DNA from: Terriglobia bacterium
GTDB taxonomy: Bacteria; Acidobacteriota; Terriglobia; UBA7540
DNA: 64,000 nt
Assembly: GCA_035712365.1 (NCBI GenBank)
Contig: DASTAW010000001.1
Location: 1 to 64,000 of the forward strand
Direction: 5' to 3'
This document shows positions 17,911-25,690 of the stretch, one piece after another. The notes below the pieces were generated by a model that was not told the origin of the DNA, made no database searches, and saw only the letters and a program-made list of their open reading frames with translations. The position numbers and the translations under genes are program-made. Positions within the stretch are counted from its first letter, which is position 1; every line of letters starts with the position of its first letter.

Positions 17911-18477
17911 ATGGCATGGATCAAAATTATCGAACCCAAAGACGCAACCGGCGAGTTGAAGAAAGAATACTCAGCGGCTGTCAAGCGCGCCGGAAAAGTT
18001 TTCAACATTCTGCAGATCCAGAGCCTGAACCCGAAAACCCTTCGCGCTTCGATGCGCCTCTACCTGGCAACCATGCACGCTCCGTCCGGGCTTTCCCGCG
18101 CCGAACGCGAGTTGCTGGCCGTCGTGGTCTCCCGGGCCAACAATTGCTTTTATTGAATCGAAGCTCACGGGGAGGATCTCCGTCGAGAAAGCGGCGACGC
18201 AAAGCTGGCCGAACACGCCAAGCACAATTATATGCGCGCCAGGCTTCCGGCCCGCAGCAAAGCCCTGGCAAAATTCGCCGAACTCGTCACGCGCGCTCCG
18301 GCTACCGTTCGCAAGAAGCATGTTGACATGCTTCGCAAACACGGCCTTGGCGACCGCGACATCCTCGACGCCGTTGAAATTATCGCCTATTTCAATTACA
18401 TCAACCGCGTAGCCGACGCGCTGGGCATCGATCCCGAACCCGAAATGCGCGCGGCCTACGAGTACAGGCTGGAGTAG
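17911..18477 (+). CDS. AhpD-family peroxidase-related protein, predicted selenoprotein (in-frame TGA)
   Basis: Reading through the TGA at 18154-18156 gives a single 188-residue protein homologous throughout to AhpD-like, carboxymuconolactone-decarboxylase-type peroxidase-related enzymes. The AhpD catalytic signature E-x11-C-x2-C-x3-H is met as Glu67, Cys79, the TGA codon at 82, and His86, so the stop falls exactly on the second redox Cys and would be selenocysteine. Similarity continues after it (IEAHGEDLRRESGD..., YFNYINRVADALGIDPEPEM). GGGAGG lies 5 bp before the ATG at 17911. A hairpin directly after the TGA fits a bacterial SECIS. The alternative is a nonsense mutation or sequencing error; selenocysteine genes are not in this window. 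Confidence 0.8.
18157..18187 (+). promoter_or_regulatory. Predicted bacterial SECIS hairpin
   Basis: Starting just after the TGA, TCG (18158-18160) pairs with CGA (18184-18186) and ACGG (18167-18170) with CCGT (18180-18183), leaving a 9-nt apical loop (18171-18179) that contains GG. The loop begins 14 nt past the TGA, close to the range reported for SelB-binding elements. The lower stem has an asymmetric bulge and is weak. Confidence 0.5.
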
Positions 18478-18517
18478 GCTGTTGGCATATAGGGCTGTCA
18501 CCGGAGCGTATCTGTTT

Positions 18518-18579
18518 GTAGCGCCGCCGTCCCGGCGGCATTTTTCGCGGCCGGCACCGCTTGGCGGGACCGGCGCTAC
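18518..18579. repeat. GTAG-type REP pair (inverted)
   Basis: GTAG at 18518-18521 starts the hairpin GCGCCGCCGTCCCGGCGGC; a second GC-rich hairpin ends in CTAC at 18576-18579. It sits in the gap between the AhpD-like gene and the following secreted protein gene. Confidence 0.75.
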
Positions 18580-18700
18580 GGAAATCCGTCGCTCTATTAT
18601 GCAATCTCTTTCGCCCCCTCTGTCGCTGTACTGCGGTGCGGGCGTAGCCCGTGTTACATGGGCCTTTGTGTTATAATGCGCACACAGTCGAGGGTCCGCC

Positions 18701-20335
18701 ATGTTCGCGCTCCTGCTCAGCATGGCTCTTCTGCTCGCGCCGCAAGCCAATCCCGCGAACCCGCAAATCCCTGTCCCGCCGCAGCAAAAATGCACCGTTT
18801 CCGGCAGCGTGCTTTCAGCGGCCACAGGCCAGCCGCTGCGCGATGCTTCCGTCAGCTTGCGTAAGGCGGGTGTAAGCAGCACGCCACTCGAAACCATGAC
18901 AGGCGCCGACGGCCGGTTTGAGATCAACAACGTTGACCCCGCACGTTATTACCTGTTCGTCAGCAAAGCCGGCTATGTTTCCCTGGAATACGGCCAGAAG
19001 TCACCCGACGATCCCCTCAGGCTGCTGGCGCTCGCGCCCGGCCAGTCGATCCGCGACATCTCCTTCCAGCTTATCCGCGGAGCCGTCATCACCGGCTACG
19101 TGTATAACGAAGATGGCGAACCCATCGAAAACATGCAGGTCCGTGCCGAACGTTACCGTTACTATAAGGGGAAGCGCCGCCTTATGCCGACCGGCTATGG
19201 GCAGACGGACGATCGCGGCAAGTATCGGATCTTTGATCTTGCTCCGGGCGACTATTACATCAGTGCTTCTGCGGAGCCGATGAGTTATGGGGGATCTGCC
19301 AGCTACGAACGGACGTATTATCCCGGCGTAGCAGATCCCACTCAGTCCTCGCCTCTCGGCATCCGGGCCGGAGATGAGTTTCCGGACGTAGATGTCACCT
19401 TGCATCGAGTTGGTGTCTTCCACGTTAGAGGCCGGGTGACGAACGGAATCGCCAACGCTTCACTGACAAGCGCCAGAGTATTTCTCGATACTACTCTCGA
19501 GCCTTGGGAAGAATTCGGCGCGGCAGGCACCATTCGTGATGCGAGCGGCGACTTCGATGTTGAGGGCGTTCGCCCCGGAACTTACGACCTGATCGCCCAG
19601 TTTTCTTATAAGGGCACCGAGTACCAGGCGCGGCAGAAGGTGACGCTTACCGATTCGGATGTGAACGGGATTCGTTTGGTTCTCACGCCGGGGGCTACGC
19701 TCAAGGGCGATATTCAAACCGAGGGCAGCGTGGATCTCTCCAAGGCACGCGTTGAGTTGCGCCCGCCCAGCGGAATGTTTTTCGGCACCTCCAACATGTC
19801 CCCGGTCGCCCCCGACGGGACGGTCGAGTTTGATGCCATGCCGGATGGGCATTACCTTGCCGAAGTGGATGGCCTTTCGCAGAACGCTTACGTCAAATCC
19901 GTGACCCTAGGTGACGAGGACGTGCTCGACTCGGGGTTCGACATCGCGAACGGCCAGGCGCCCGGCACATCGCTCAAGATCGTTGTGAGCGCGAATGGCG
20001 CGCAAATCGGCGGAACGGTCATGCTGGACGGCAAGCCCTTCAACGATGCCCTGGTGACGCTGCTCCCCGCCGACTTCTCCAAGCTTTCAGACGATCTCTG
20101 GTTCAAAACAGCCACCACGGACCAGTACGGCAATTATTCCCTTACCGGCATCCGGCCGGGAGACTATCTCCTCTTTGGGTGGGAAAAAATCGAAAGCGGC
20201 AGAGAGCGCGACCCGGACTTCATCAGCCAGTTCAAAGATCAGGGCCAGCAAGTCCATATGGGCCCGGGGGCCGCGCTCAACTTCCAGCTCAAGGCCCTCC
20301 CCGCCAGCGAAATTCACGCCGCAGAAGGGCAGTAG
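18701..20335 (+). CDS. Secreted protein with carboxypeptidase-regulatory-like repeats
   Basis: The 544-residue product has a short signal peptide (MFALLLSMALLLAPQA) and then at least four beta-sandwich modules of the carboxypeptidase-regulatory or Cna-B-like type, each with the typical SGSVLSAATGQPLRDASVSL, DGRFEINNVDPARYYL, DDRGKYRIFDLAPGDYYI and DQYGNYSLTGIRPGDYLLF signatures. No catalytic domain is present. Such proteins are abundant in Acidobacteriota and probably act outside the cell in adhesion or as binding scaffolds; this is inference. The stop TAG is part of a GTAG repeat foot. Confidence 0.8.
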   Translation: MFALLLSMALLLAPQANPANPQIPVPPQQKCTVSGSVLSAATGQPLRDASVSLRKAGVSSTPLETMTGADGRFEINNVDPARYYLFVSKAGYVSLEYGQKSPDDPLRLLALAPGQSIRDISFQLIRGAVITGYVYNEDGEPIENMQVRAERYRYYKGKRRLMPTGYGQTDDRGKYRIFDLAPGDYYISASAEPMSYGGSASYERTYYPGVADPTQSSPLGIRAGDEFPDVDVTLHRVGVFHVRGRVTNGIANASLTSARVFLDTTLEPWEEFGAAGTIRDASGDFDVEGVRPGTYDLIAQFSYKGTEYQARQKVTLTDSDVNGIRLVLTPGATLKGDIQTEGSVDLSKARVELRPPSGMFFGTSNMSPVAPDGTVEFDAMPDGHYLAEVDGLSQNAYVKSVTLGDEDVLDSGFDIANGQAPGTSLKIVVSANGAQIGGTVMLDGKPFNDALVTLLPADFSKLSDDLWFKTATTDQYGNYSLTGIRPGDYLLFGWEKIESGRERDPDFISQFKDQGQQVHMGPGAALNFQLKALPASEIHAAEGQ

Positions 20336-20374
20336 CGGCAAGCCCGCACAGCCAGGAGTGGCTGTGCCACAGCT
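20332..20374. repeat. GTAG-headed palindrome overlapping a stop codon
   Basis: GTAG at 20332-20335 supplies the stop of the preceding gene. It is followed by the stem CACAGCCA (20347-20354) / TGGCTGTG (20359-20366) with a GGAG loop. Confidence 0.5.
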
Positions 20375-20409
20375 TTGGGAAAACCGCAGGCGCCTGCTAC
20401 ACTGGCTGC

Positions 20410-21165
20410 ATGTTTCGCACCAGGTTCAGAAAGGAAATCGTTGCCGAATTTCTGCCTCCCGTCCGGCAGGGCAAAAAGCACAAGGTGATTATCCTTTGTG
20501 ACGGCATGCCCTCGGTTCCCTCGAAGCAGCCGCTCGCGGAATTCCTGGCCCGCCGGGGTTACTGGGTTTTCCATCCGCGATATCGCGGAGCGTGGGAAAG
20601 CGGCGGGAAGTTTCTGGAAAAATCTCCGGTGGAAGACATCGCCGACGTCATCAGCGGAATCACCAGGGGCCACATCAGAGAGAGCGCCTTCGGGCAGGAA
20701 TTCCGCGTGATGCCGGATTCGATTTCTGTGATCGGCGGAAGCTTCGGCGGCGCGGCGGCGATTCTTGCTTCGCTCGACGATCGCGTGAAGAAGGTGATCG
20801 CCATCTGCCCGGTGGTTGACTGGAGCCTTCTCGGAGAAGAGCAGGAAAAAGAGACCTCCAGCAAAAGCTATCCGGCTTACATCCGTGAAGCCTTCGGCAA
20901 CGGCTACCGGCTCACGGACAGAAACTGGAACAAGCTTCGGCGCGGCGATTTTTTCAATCCTGCGCGCCACGTCGGCGAACTCACTGCTTCAAAGATGATG
21001 CTGTTCCACGCCAAGGATGATCCTTACATCCCCTGGAAGCAGGTGGACGCCTTTGCCCGGCAGGCGGGAATCAGACTGAACCTGCGCGCGCGCGGCGGCC
21101 ACCTCAGCACCAGCAGAACCGTGCAGCAATACTGGCCCCGCATCAAACGGTTCCTCCCATCGTAG
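20410..21165 (+). CDS. Alpha/beta hydrolase, prolyl-oligopeptidase-like
   Basis: The 251-residue protein from the ATG at 20410 has an alpha/beta-hydrolase core: the nucleophile elbow GGSFGG (Ser111), a DD acid pair in AKDDPYIP (Asp203/204) and the catalytic His in GGHLS (His231). The early segment KVIILCDGMPSVPSKQPLAEFLARRGYWVFHPRYRGAWESGG matches the S9 peptidase or dienelactone-hydrolase-like layout without a propeller domain. It lacks a signal peptide, so it is probably cytoplasmic. The substrate is unknown. Its stop codon lies in a REP element. Confidence 0.85.
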   Translation: MFRTRFRKEIVAEFLPPVRQGKKHKVIILCDGMPSVPSKQPLAEFLARRGYWVFHPRYRGAWESGGKFLEKSPVEDIADVISGITRGHIRESAFGQEFRVMPDSISVIGGSFGGAAAILASLDDRVKKVIAICPVVDWSLLGEEQEKETSSKSYPAYIREAFGNGYRLTDRNWNKLRRGDFFNPARHVGELTASKMMLFHAKDDPYIPWKQVDAFARQAGIRLNLRARGGHLSTSRTVQQYWPRIKRFLPS

Positions 21166-21225
21166 GGGTACGGCTTGCCGTACCCTGGCTTGCCGTACCC
21201 TGGGTAGGGCAAGCCCTACCCCTAC
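21162..21225. repeat. GTAGGGG REP element with internal duplication
   Basis: GTAGGGG at the left and CCCCTAC at the right pair with each other and enclose two hairpins (TACGGCTTGCCGTA and GTAGGGCAAGCCCTAC). The first hairpin's right arm is duplicated. The TAG of the hydrolase stop (21163-21165) lies in its foot. Confidence 0.8.
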
Positions 21226-21334
21226 CGTTCTCGTGGGCGGGTCGCGCATGGAGAATGTCGCGACGCCCCGGCAGAAACCCTGCAACACATTCTCTTCATT
21301 CCGGTGTGCGACGTGCAGTTCGGTTCCGGCAGAT

Positions 21335-21634
21335 CTATTCGACGAGTGTGAAAATCTCGCGGTAGCCGGATTCCACCAGCGCAGCGAACTTCTGATAATT
21401 GGCCTGCCAGTCCTTGTCGCCCATTATTTTCGACATGATGCCTTCCTGGGCGCCCAGGCTGGGGCTTGTCAACTCGAGGACCAGGGTGTAAAACGGTCCG
21501 ACCATGTCGGTCAGGATGCGCTGGTTCATGTCCACGCCGGCGCGCTTCTGGATCGCGATGCCTTCCTTCATCAGGGCGACGGCCTCTTTGGTCTTTCCAA
21601 ATTTCAACCGGAACACGTTGCGGATAACGATCAT
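21335..21634 (-). CDS. Small dimeric alpha/beta-barrel-type protein
   Basis: The 99-residue product begins MIVIRNVFRLKFGKTKEAVALMKEG and has the beta-alpha-beta-beta-alpha-beta pattern expected of NIPSNAP- or antibiotic-monooxygenase-like ferredoxin-fold proteins, including the ILTDMVGPFYTLVLELT central strands. No catalytic residues are identifiable and no function can be assigned. GGAGAG lies before the ATG. It stands alone between REP elements. Confidence 0.7.
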   Translation of the reverse strand: MIVIRNVFRLKFGKTKEAVALMKEGIAIQKRAGVDMNQRILTDMVGPFYTLVLELTSPSLGAQEGIMSKIMGDKDWQANYQKFAALVESGYREIFTLVE

Positions 21635-21707
21635 GTAAATCTCCTCTCCGAAGGTAAATTAAACTTTGGGGGTTTCGCCGCTTGAAATTATAAACCAGCT
21701 CGCGCCT

Positions 21708-21756
21708 GTAGGGGCACGGCTTGCCGTGCCCTGGGTAGGGCAAGCCCTACCCCTAC
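21708..21756. repeat. GTAGGGG REP element at the RAYT stop codon
   Basis: A single 49-bp unit, GTAGGGGCACGG...CCCCTAC, with two internal hairpins. The RAYT stop codon (21753-21755 on the minus strand) is the TAG of its right foot. Confidence 0.85.
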
Positions 21757-22394
21757 GGCATATTCGGGTTTTCGGGATCTTCCAACCAATGCTGAGGATT
21801 GTGAGCGATATAATCCCGAATCATCTCCAGCTCGCCGACGTCGCGTATGATGTGCTCGTAAAAATTCTTTTGCAAAGGGCGCGCTCCCGGGCGCGACCCC
21901 AATTGGTTCAGGGCGATGGTGCTGATCGATTTAAACGCTCCCACCACGTCACCCATGCTGGTGCGGCGGGGCGTCGTGTGTTGTAGGGGCACGGCTTGCC
22001 GTGCCCTGGGTAGGGCAAGCCCTACCCCTACGGTTCTCGTGGGCGGGTCAAGCCCCGCCCCTACGCCGGATGGTTGAATCACGGGGGCGCCCGTCGCCAC
22101 GGCTATGGCGGGTTCCAATCCAAGTCCCGGCAAAACAAAAATCGCGTGCAAATGGTTCGGCATCATCTGAAACGCATCCAGAACCACTGACCCGAACCGC
22201 TGCGGCAATCCATGCCAGACTCGCTGCACAAACCTCCCGACCTCATTCAAGATCATGCTGCCCTCGACGATTTCACCGAACAGGCATTTCCTGGCCTGGG
22301 TGCATATGGTGACAAAATACGCGCCGCCTCCCGCGTAATCGTATCCGCGCAGGCGAATGGACCGTCGATGATGTATTCGCGGATCGAACGCCAT
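21753..22394 (-). CDS. REP-associated tyrosine transposase (RAYT)
   Basis: The 213-residue product is an IS200/IS605-like Y1 HUH nuclease of the RAYT type: GYDYAGGGAYFVTICT at 18-32, the HUH motif HLH at 81-83 (MMPNHLHAIF), and the catalytic Tyr in FYEHIIRD (Tyr179), followed by IRDYIAHNPQHW. Known RAYTs act on REP palindromes with a GTAG foot. Residues about 111-139 are encoded by a REP element lying inside the gene in frame, between the HUH motif and the catalytic Tyr. The frame is open upstream to 22571, but only because it crosses another REP; the ATG at 22394 begins the conserved sequence. Confidence 0.9.
   Translation of the reverse strand: MAFDPRIHHRRSIRLRGYDYAGGGAYFVTICTQARKCLFGEIVEGSMILNEVGRFVQRVWHGLPQRFGSVVLDAFQMMPNHLHAIFVLPGLGLEPAIAVATGAPVIQPSGVGAGLDPPTRTVGVGLALPRARQAVPLQHTTPRRTSMGDVVGAFKSISTIALNQLGSRPGARPLQKNFYEHIIRDVGELEMIRDYIAHNPQHWLEDPENPNMP
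21983..22064. repeat. GTAGGGG REP pair inside the RAYT gene
   Basis: The first unit (21983-22031) is the same 49-bp element as at 21708. A second, shorter hairpin (GGGCGGGTCAAGCCCCGCCC) ends in CTAC at 22061-22064. It lies wholly within the RAYT coding region and keeps the frame open. Confidence 0.9.
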
Positions 22395-22416
22395 TGTTGT
22401 CACCTCACGTCCGGCT

Positions 22417-22498
22417 GTAGGGGCACGGCTTGCCGTGCCCTGGGTAGGGCAAGCCCTACCCCTACCGTTCCCTGGGGCGGGGCAAGCCCCGCCCCTAC
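22417..22498. repeat. GTAGGGG REP pair upstream of RAYT
   Basis: The same two-part structure as at 21983-22064, with GTAG at 22417-22420, a middle CTAC at 22462-22465 and a final CTAC at 22495-22498. It starts 23 bp from the RAYT start codon. Confidence 0.88.
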
Positions 22499-22627
22499 AA
22501 CGTGCGGCCTTGCCTCGATGGCGGCGACATCGTGGAAACCACCTGATTCTTTTCCACCGCACGTTTGTCAAAAACCTCAGGGAGAATGTGCTTAAGGCGA
22601 TATCATGCCTTTAGTTTTACCACATGT

Positions 22628-22658
22628 GCCGACCCCACCCCGGCGGGGTCGGCGCTAC
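22628..22658. repeat. CTAC-ended REP hairpin, GCCGACCCC type
   Basis: GCCGACCCC and GGGGTCGGC form a stem; the element ends GCTAC. A near-identical copy lies at 23584-23615, so the two bracket the TPR-like gene. Confidence 0.75.
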
Positions 22659-22674
22659 AAACATTAACAACTCC

Positions 22675-23538
22675 TCAGCCTGATGTCGGACGCGGAGGAG
22701 GTGGCGGCGGTGGTGGAGCAGCCAGCGGGGGCGGCGGCGCATTCGGCTGAAGCTCTGGCTGCGTCGAAGCGCCGGCGAGCGGTTGCCGCGTAGTTCCTGC
22801 CTTGGCGGCCAGCATGTCGGCCTCGGCAATCGTCCTGCGATAACTTTCCTCATTTTCTGCGAAGGCAGCACTCTCTCGAAGCAACATATTCTCGAATATC
22901 ATCGCTGCACTGAGGTTCGGGTCAAGCTGACGGGCTTTTCGAGCGGCCTGCAGTCCCGCCGTGATCAGCGGGGACTGAGCTGCTCGGTACTTTTCACGCA
23001 GGCTGGTATTCCTGATGAATCCCGGTTGCCCCGGCTTCAATCCGGCCTCCCTAAGAGTTTCGAGGTATGGCTTGAAGCTGAGTTCCCAGTCCAGCATGCC
23101 CAGGAGATACCAGGCATTGGCGTTCGTGCCATCGACTTGAATTAGTTTTTCACAACTTTGCTTGCTGGCCTGCGGGTGACCGGCGGCAAGCGAGAAGACG
23201 GCAAGGTCCCACAGAGCAAGTTTGTTGGAGGGATCAAGCCTGAGCGCCGAGTCGTATGCCTTGATTGCCTGTTCAGCCAATGCTTCAGACCGGGAGGCTG
23301 GCGGCCCTGCCATATACTCGCGCGCATAGGCGCTCGCCAGGTGAAGACGGGCGAGAAGCGAATTCGGCTGGAGCCGGGCGGCACTCTGAAAATGCCCGGC
23401 TGCTTGCGAAAAATTGCCAGTGTTGGCAGCTTCGGCGCCGAGGCGGAGTTCCTCGCTCGCCGAACGTTGTGCGAAGGCCGTCGCCGCAGCCAGGGTCAGA
23501 AATAAAGTGATCGCCAGAAACGATTTTACAATGTGCAT
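22675..23538 (-). CDS. Secreted TPR protein with proline-rich tail
   Basis: The 287-residue product from the ATG at 23538 (AAAGGAG upstream) has a signal peptide (MHIVKSFLAITLFLTLAAATAFA) followed by TPR-like repeats from about residue 25 to 145 (GAEAANTGNFSQAAGHFQSAARLQPNSLLARLHLASAY and similar), an all-helical domain, and a C-terminal tail with runs of proline. It is probably periplasmic or surface exposed. Acidobacterial genomes often carry such proteins. The frame extends upstream to 23640 through a REP element and is not used. Confidence 0.8.
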   Translation of the reverse strand: MHIVKSFLAITLFLTLAAATAFAQRSASEELRLGAEAANTGNFSQAAGHFQSAARLQPNSLLARLHLASAYAREYMAGPPASRSEALAEQAIKAYDSALRLDPSNKLALWDLAVFSLAAGHPQASKQSCEKLIQVDGTNANAWYLLGMLDWELSFKPYLETLREAGLKPGQPGFIRNTSLREKYRAAQSPLITAGLQAARKARQLDPNLSAAMIFENMLLRESAAFAENEESYRRTIAEADMLAAKAGTTRQPLAGASTQPELQPNAPPPPLAAPPPPPPPPRPTSG

Positions 23539-23583
23539 CGTGAATCTCCTTTCAGATAAGCATTCTTTTGCCCTTACCACCCG

Positions 23584-23615
23584 TGCCGACCCCGCCCCGG
23601 CGGGGTCGGCGCTAC
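23584..23615. repeat. CTAC-ended REP hairpin, GCCGACCCC type
   Basis: GCCGACCCC / GGGGTCGGC stem ending in CTAC at 23612-23615. It differs by one base in the stem region from the copy at 22628-22658. Confidence 0.75.
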
Positions 23616-23659
23616 AAAGACATATTTCCTGCGCTGCCATGCCGGCTGAAGGTCTGGTT

Positions 23660-23682
23660 GTAGCGCCGGGCTTCAGCCCGGC
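23660..23682. repeat. GTAG-headed REP hairpin
   Basis: GTAG at 23660-23663 begins the hairpin GCCGGGCTTCAGCCCGGC. With the previous element it forms a tail-to-tail pair. Confidence 0.7.
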
Positions 23683-23756
23683 ATTCTTTTGCCGTCACCA
23701 CACATGCCGACACTACTCCGCGAACGCGCCGAGACAGCCGCGCCCCAACCCCAAAC

Positions 23757-25247
23757 CTAATTGCTTTTTGTCATCTCAAGGCCTGAGTAAAACTCAAGGC
23801 CGCCCGGGAAAATGATCGTTAGCCTCGCCTGACCGTGGCCAACCATCCGCAGCCGGTAATCCGCTTGCACGCCGCCACGGTCGGGCGCCACCGCGAAGGA
23901 GAGCGTGTCGCCTTGAAGAGTGGCGCGCAAAACCCTTCCACTCGGCGGAGGAGGTGGCGGAGGCGCAGCGGGACGCAGCGGAACTCGACCGAGACCCGGC
24001 TGGTCTCCCCCGGACGGATGGCTCTGGGCAAACCGATTTATAGCAATGCCCAGCAGCTTTCTGCCGCGCTGTTTAAATGCGAGAGTGATAAGGACAGGGT
24101 CTTGTTCGCCCTGCCATCTACCCTCGAAAGAATGCATCGCGATTTTCTCCGGCAGGGCCAGCGGCGCCTGGGTGCTCGAACCGTGCCCAATCCTTTTGCT
24201 GCGGGCGTGTAGAGCGGCCAATGAACCTGTGAAGATCGGAGCAAGTATCAGAATCGAAGCCAGCGCTGGCCGGGACAACCTCGCTGAAAACCCGCCCTGT
24301 GCCTGAAGAATTCTCTCAATTCGCTTGCTGGTCGGGCCGCGACTCGCCATGGCAAGGCCCTGCCAGCGAACCCGGCCGCCGGCATTTTTCGCGCGTGCAG
24401 CAAAAGACAACAGCACGTCCGCATAGTCATGACGGTCGGCCGTGATATTCAGAGCGCAATCATCGCTCGCTTCCTCGGCAAGGTCCTTCAAATGGCGATC
24501 AAGCCACCAGGCAAGCGGGTGAAACCAGAAGAGACATTTGTTGAGCGCCGAAAGATTTTGAGTGACAAAGTCCCGCCGCCGCACATGCGAGACCTCGTGA
24601 GCTATGACGGCCCGAAGCTTTTCGCGCTCCCAGGTTGGCCAGTCCGGCGGCAGGATGATCGTTGACCTGACGAGCCCCACGGTCACCGGCGCCTGGACCA
24701 GGTCCGACTCAAAAATATGCGGCGAGATTCCACGCTGCGAAAAGAGTTCCTGCGCCAATACGAGCAGATCGTCGGACCCGATTTGCCGGGAGCAACGAAC
24801 CAATCGCCAGGCGAGGTAGCGCCCCAGGCCCTGTCGCACGAAAAGGACAGCAACGACCTCCGCGTAAACGATCAGGGTCAGCAGAGCCCAGAGTGGACGA
24901 GGAGTCACGGGAGAATTCTGAGTGAGGCTGAAATCCGTGCGATCAACCTGGATGGAATCGGGTGGCTTTTCTGACCCAGCAGCAGAAGCCAGAGTTTTAC
25001 TGAGGAAGCTCGCACCGGTTGCCGGCAAGACCTTGATCGGGATGGAAGGCAGGGCGATCCGAAGCAAGGGCATCGCCATCATGCTCAAAAGCACAGCCGT
25101 CCAGGTTGCGTGGCGGACGCAGGCGCTGCGCACCCGGAAAAGCCGAATAATGAGCCAGCAGGCGCCGGCCAAAACGAGCGATCGGATGCTGCTGTCAAAC
25201 AGCAGGACCAGCACGCGCGCCGCCGAACTGTCGTTCCAATGGGTCAT
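23757..25247 (-). CDS. BlaR1/MecR1-like M56 membrane metalloprotease
   Basis: The 496-residue protein has N-terminal membrane helices (about 18-36, 46-65 and 119-137), then a cytosolic M56 protease domain with the zinc motif HEVSH (217-221), the segment FWFHPLAWWLDR and the downstream acidic ligand region EEASDDCAL. Two overlapping features are unusual: there is no penicillin-binding sensor domain, and the C-terminal 120 residues form a short beta-rich domain preceded by a run of prolines. It probably degrades the BlaI-like repressor encoded just upstream. The signal it senses is unknown; no beta-lactamase gene is nearby. Confidence 0.88.
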   Translation of the reverse strand: MTHWNDSSAARVLVLLFDSSIRSLVLAGACWLIIRLFRVRSACVRHATWTAVLLSMMAMPLLRIALPSIPIKVLPATGASFLSKTLASAAGSEKPPDSIQVDRTDFSLTQNSPVTPRPLWALLTLIVYAEVVAVLFVRQGLGRYLAWRLVRCSRQIGSDDLLVLAQELFSQRGISPHIFESDLVQAPVTVGLVRSTIILPPDWPTWEREKLRAVIAHEVSHVRRRDFVTQNLSALNKCLFWFHPLAWWLDRHLKDLAEEASDDCALNITADRHDYADVLLSFAARAKNAGGRVRWQGLAMASRGPTSKRIERILQAQGGFSARLSRPALASILILAPIFTGSLAALHARSKRIGHGSSTQAPLALPEKIAMHSFEGRWQGEQDPVLITLAFKQRGRKLLGIAINRFAQSHPSGGDQPGLGRVPLRPAAPPPPPPPSGRVLRATLQGDTLSFAVAPDRGGVQADYRLRMVGHGQARLTIIFPGGLEFYSGLEMTKSN

Positions 25248-25648
25248 CAGGACTTCCGCTGCTTCCGGGACTGCGCAACCCGCCGCGCCAGACGCTCAAG
25301 TTCCTTGCCATCGACGATTTTGTTGTCAACCATGCCCGCGAGGAGCTGTTCCGCCGAACCGCCGCAGAACCGGTCGATGATCTGTTGAACGGCGCGTACG
25401 GCCACACTCTGGCGCGCCTGAGTGCTGCGGTAGAGATAAGTGCGCCCGTCGACCTCATGCACGAGATAGCCCTTCTGTTCGAGGCGGCGAAGAATCGTGC
25501 GCGCGGTCGACTCTTTCATCGGCCACTCGGGCCGGAGGGCCTCACGAACAGACTCGGCGCTGCAAGGGCCCTTGGACCAGACCAAATCCATGACCAAGTG
25601 TTCGAGCTTGCTGAGCGGTTTCTGCATCTTTGAAGTATTGTTATTCAT
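25247..25648 (-). CDS. BlaI/MecI/CopY-family repressor
   Basis: This 133-residue winged-helix repressor reads LSKLEHLVMDLVWSKGPCSAESVREAL, ESTARTILRRLEQKGYLVHE and DGRTYLYRS, the standard BlaI DNA-binding domain, with a C-terminal dimerisation helix region. It shares one base with the BlaR1-like gene that follows, so they are co-translated. The ATG at 25648 overlaps a perfect palindrome, so the transcript may be nearly leaderless; another ATG seven codons in is possible. It likely represses its own operon. Confidence 0.9.
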   Translation of the reverse strand: MNNNTSKMQKPLSKLEHLVMDLVWSKGPCSAESVREALRPEWPMKESTARTILRRLEQKGYLVHEVDGRTYLYRSTQARQSVAVRAVQQIIDRFCGGSAEQLLAGMVDNKIVDGKELERLARRVAQSRKQRKS

Positions 25649-25690
25649 TGTAGCGCTACAATATGTAACATATAGGGAATGGGCTGTCAA
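25647..25690 (-). promoter_or_regulatory. Promoter and palindromic operator of the BlaI-like operon
   Basis: On the minus strand TTGACA (25685-25690) is followed 17 bp later by TACATA as a weak -10. A perfect 16-bp palindrome ATTGTAGCGCTACAAT covers 25647-25662, and a second short dyad TATGTAACATA covers 25662-25672. Their place between the promoter and the start codon, with TGTA/TACA ends, suits BlaI-type operators and autorepression. Confidence 0.65.

Noticed and set aside
21162-23682. CRISPR array
   Set aside because: The repeated elements are palindromic REP units at irregular spacing with no unique spacers of equal length and no cas genes.
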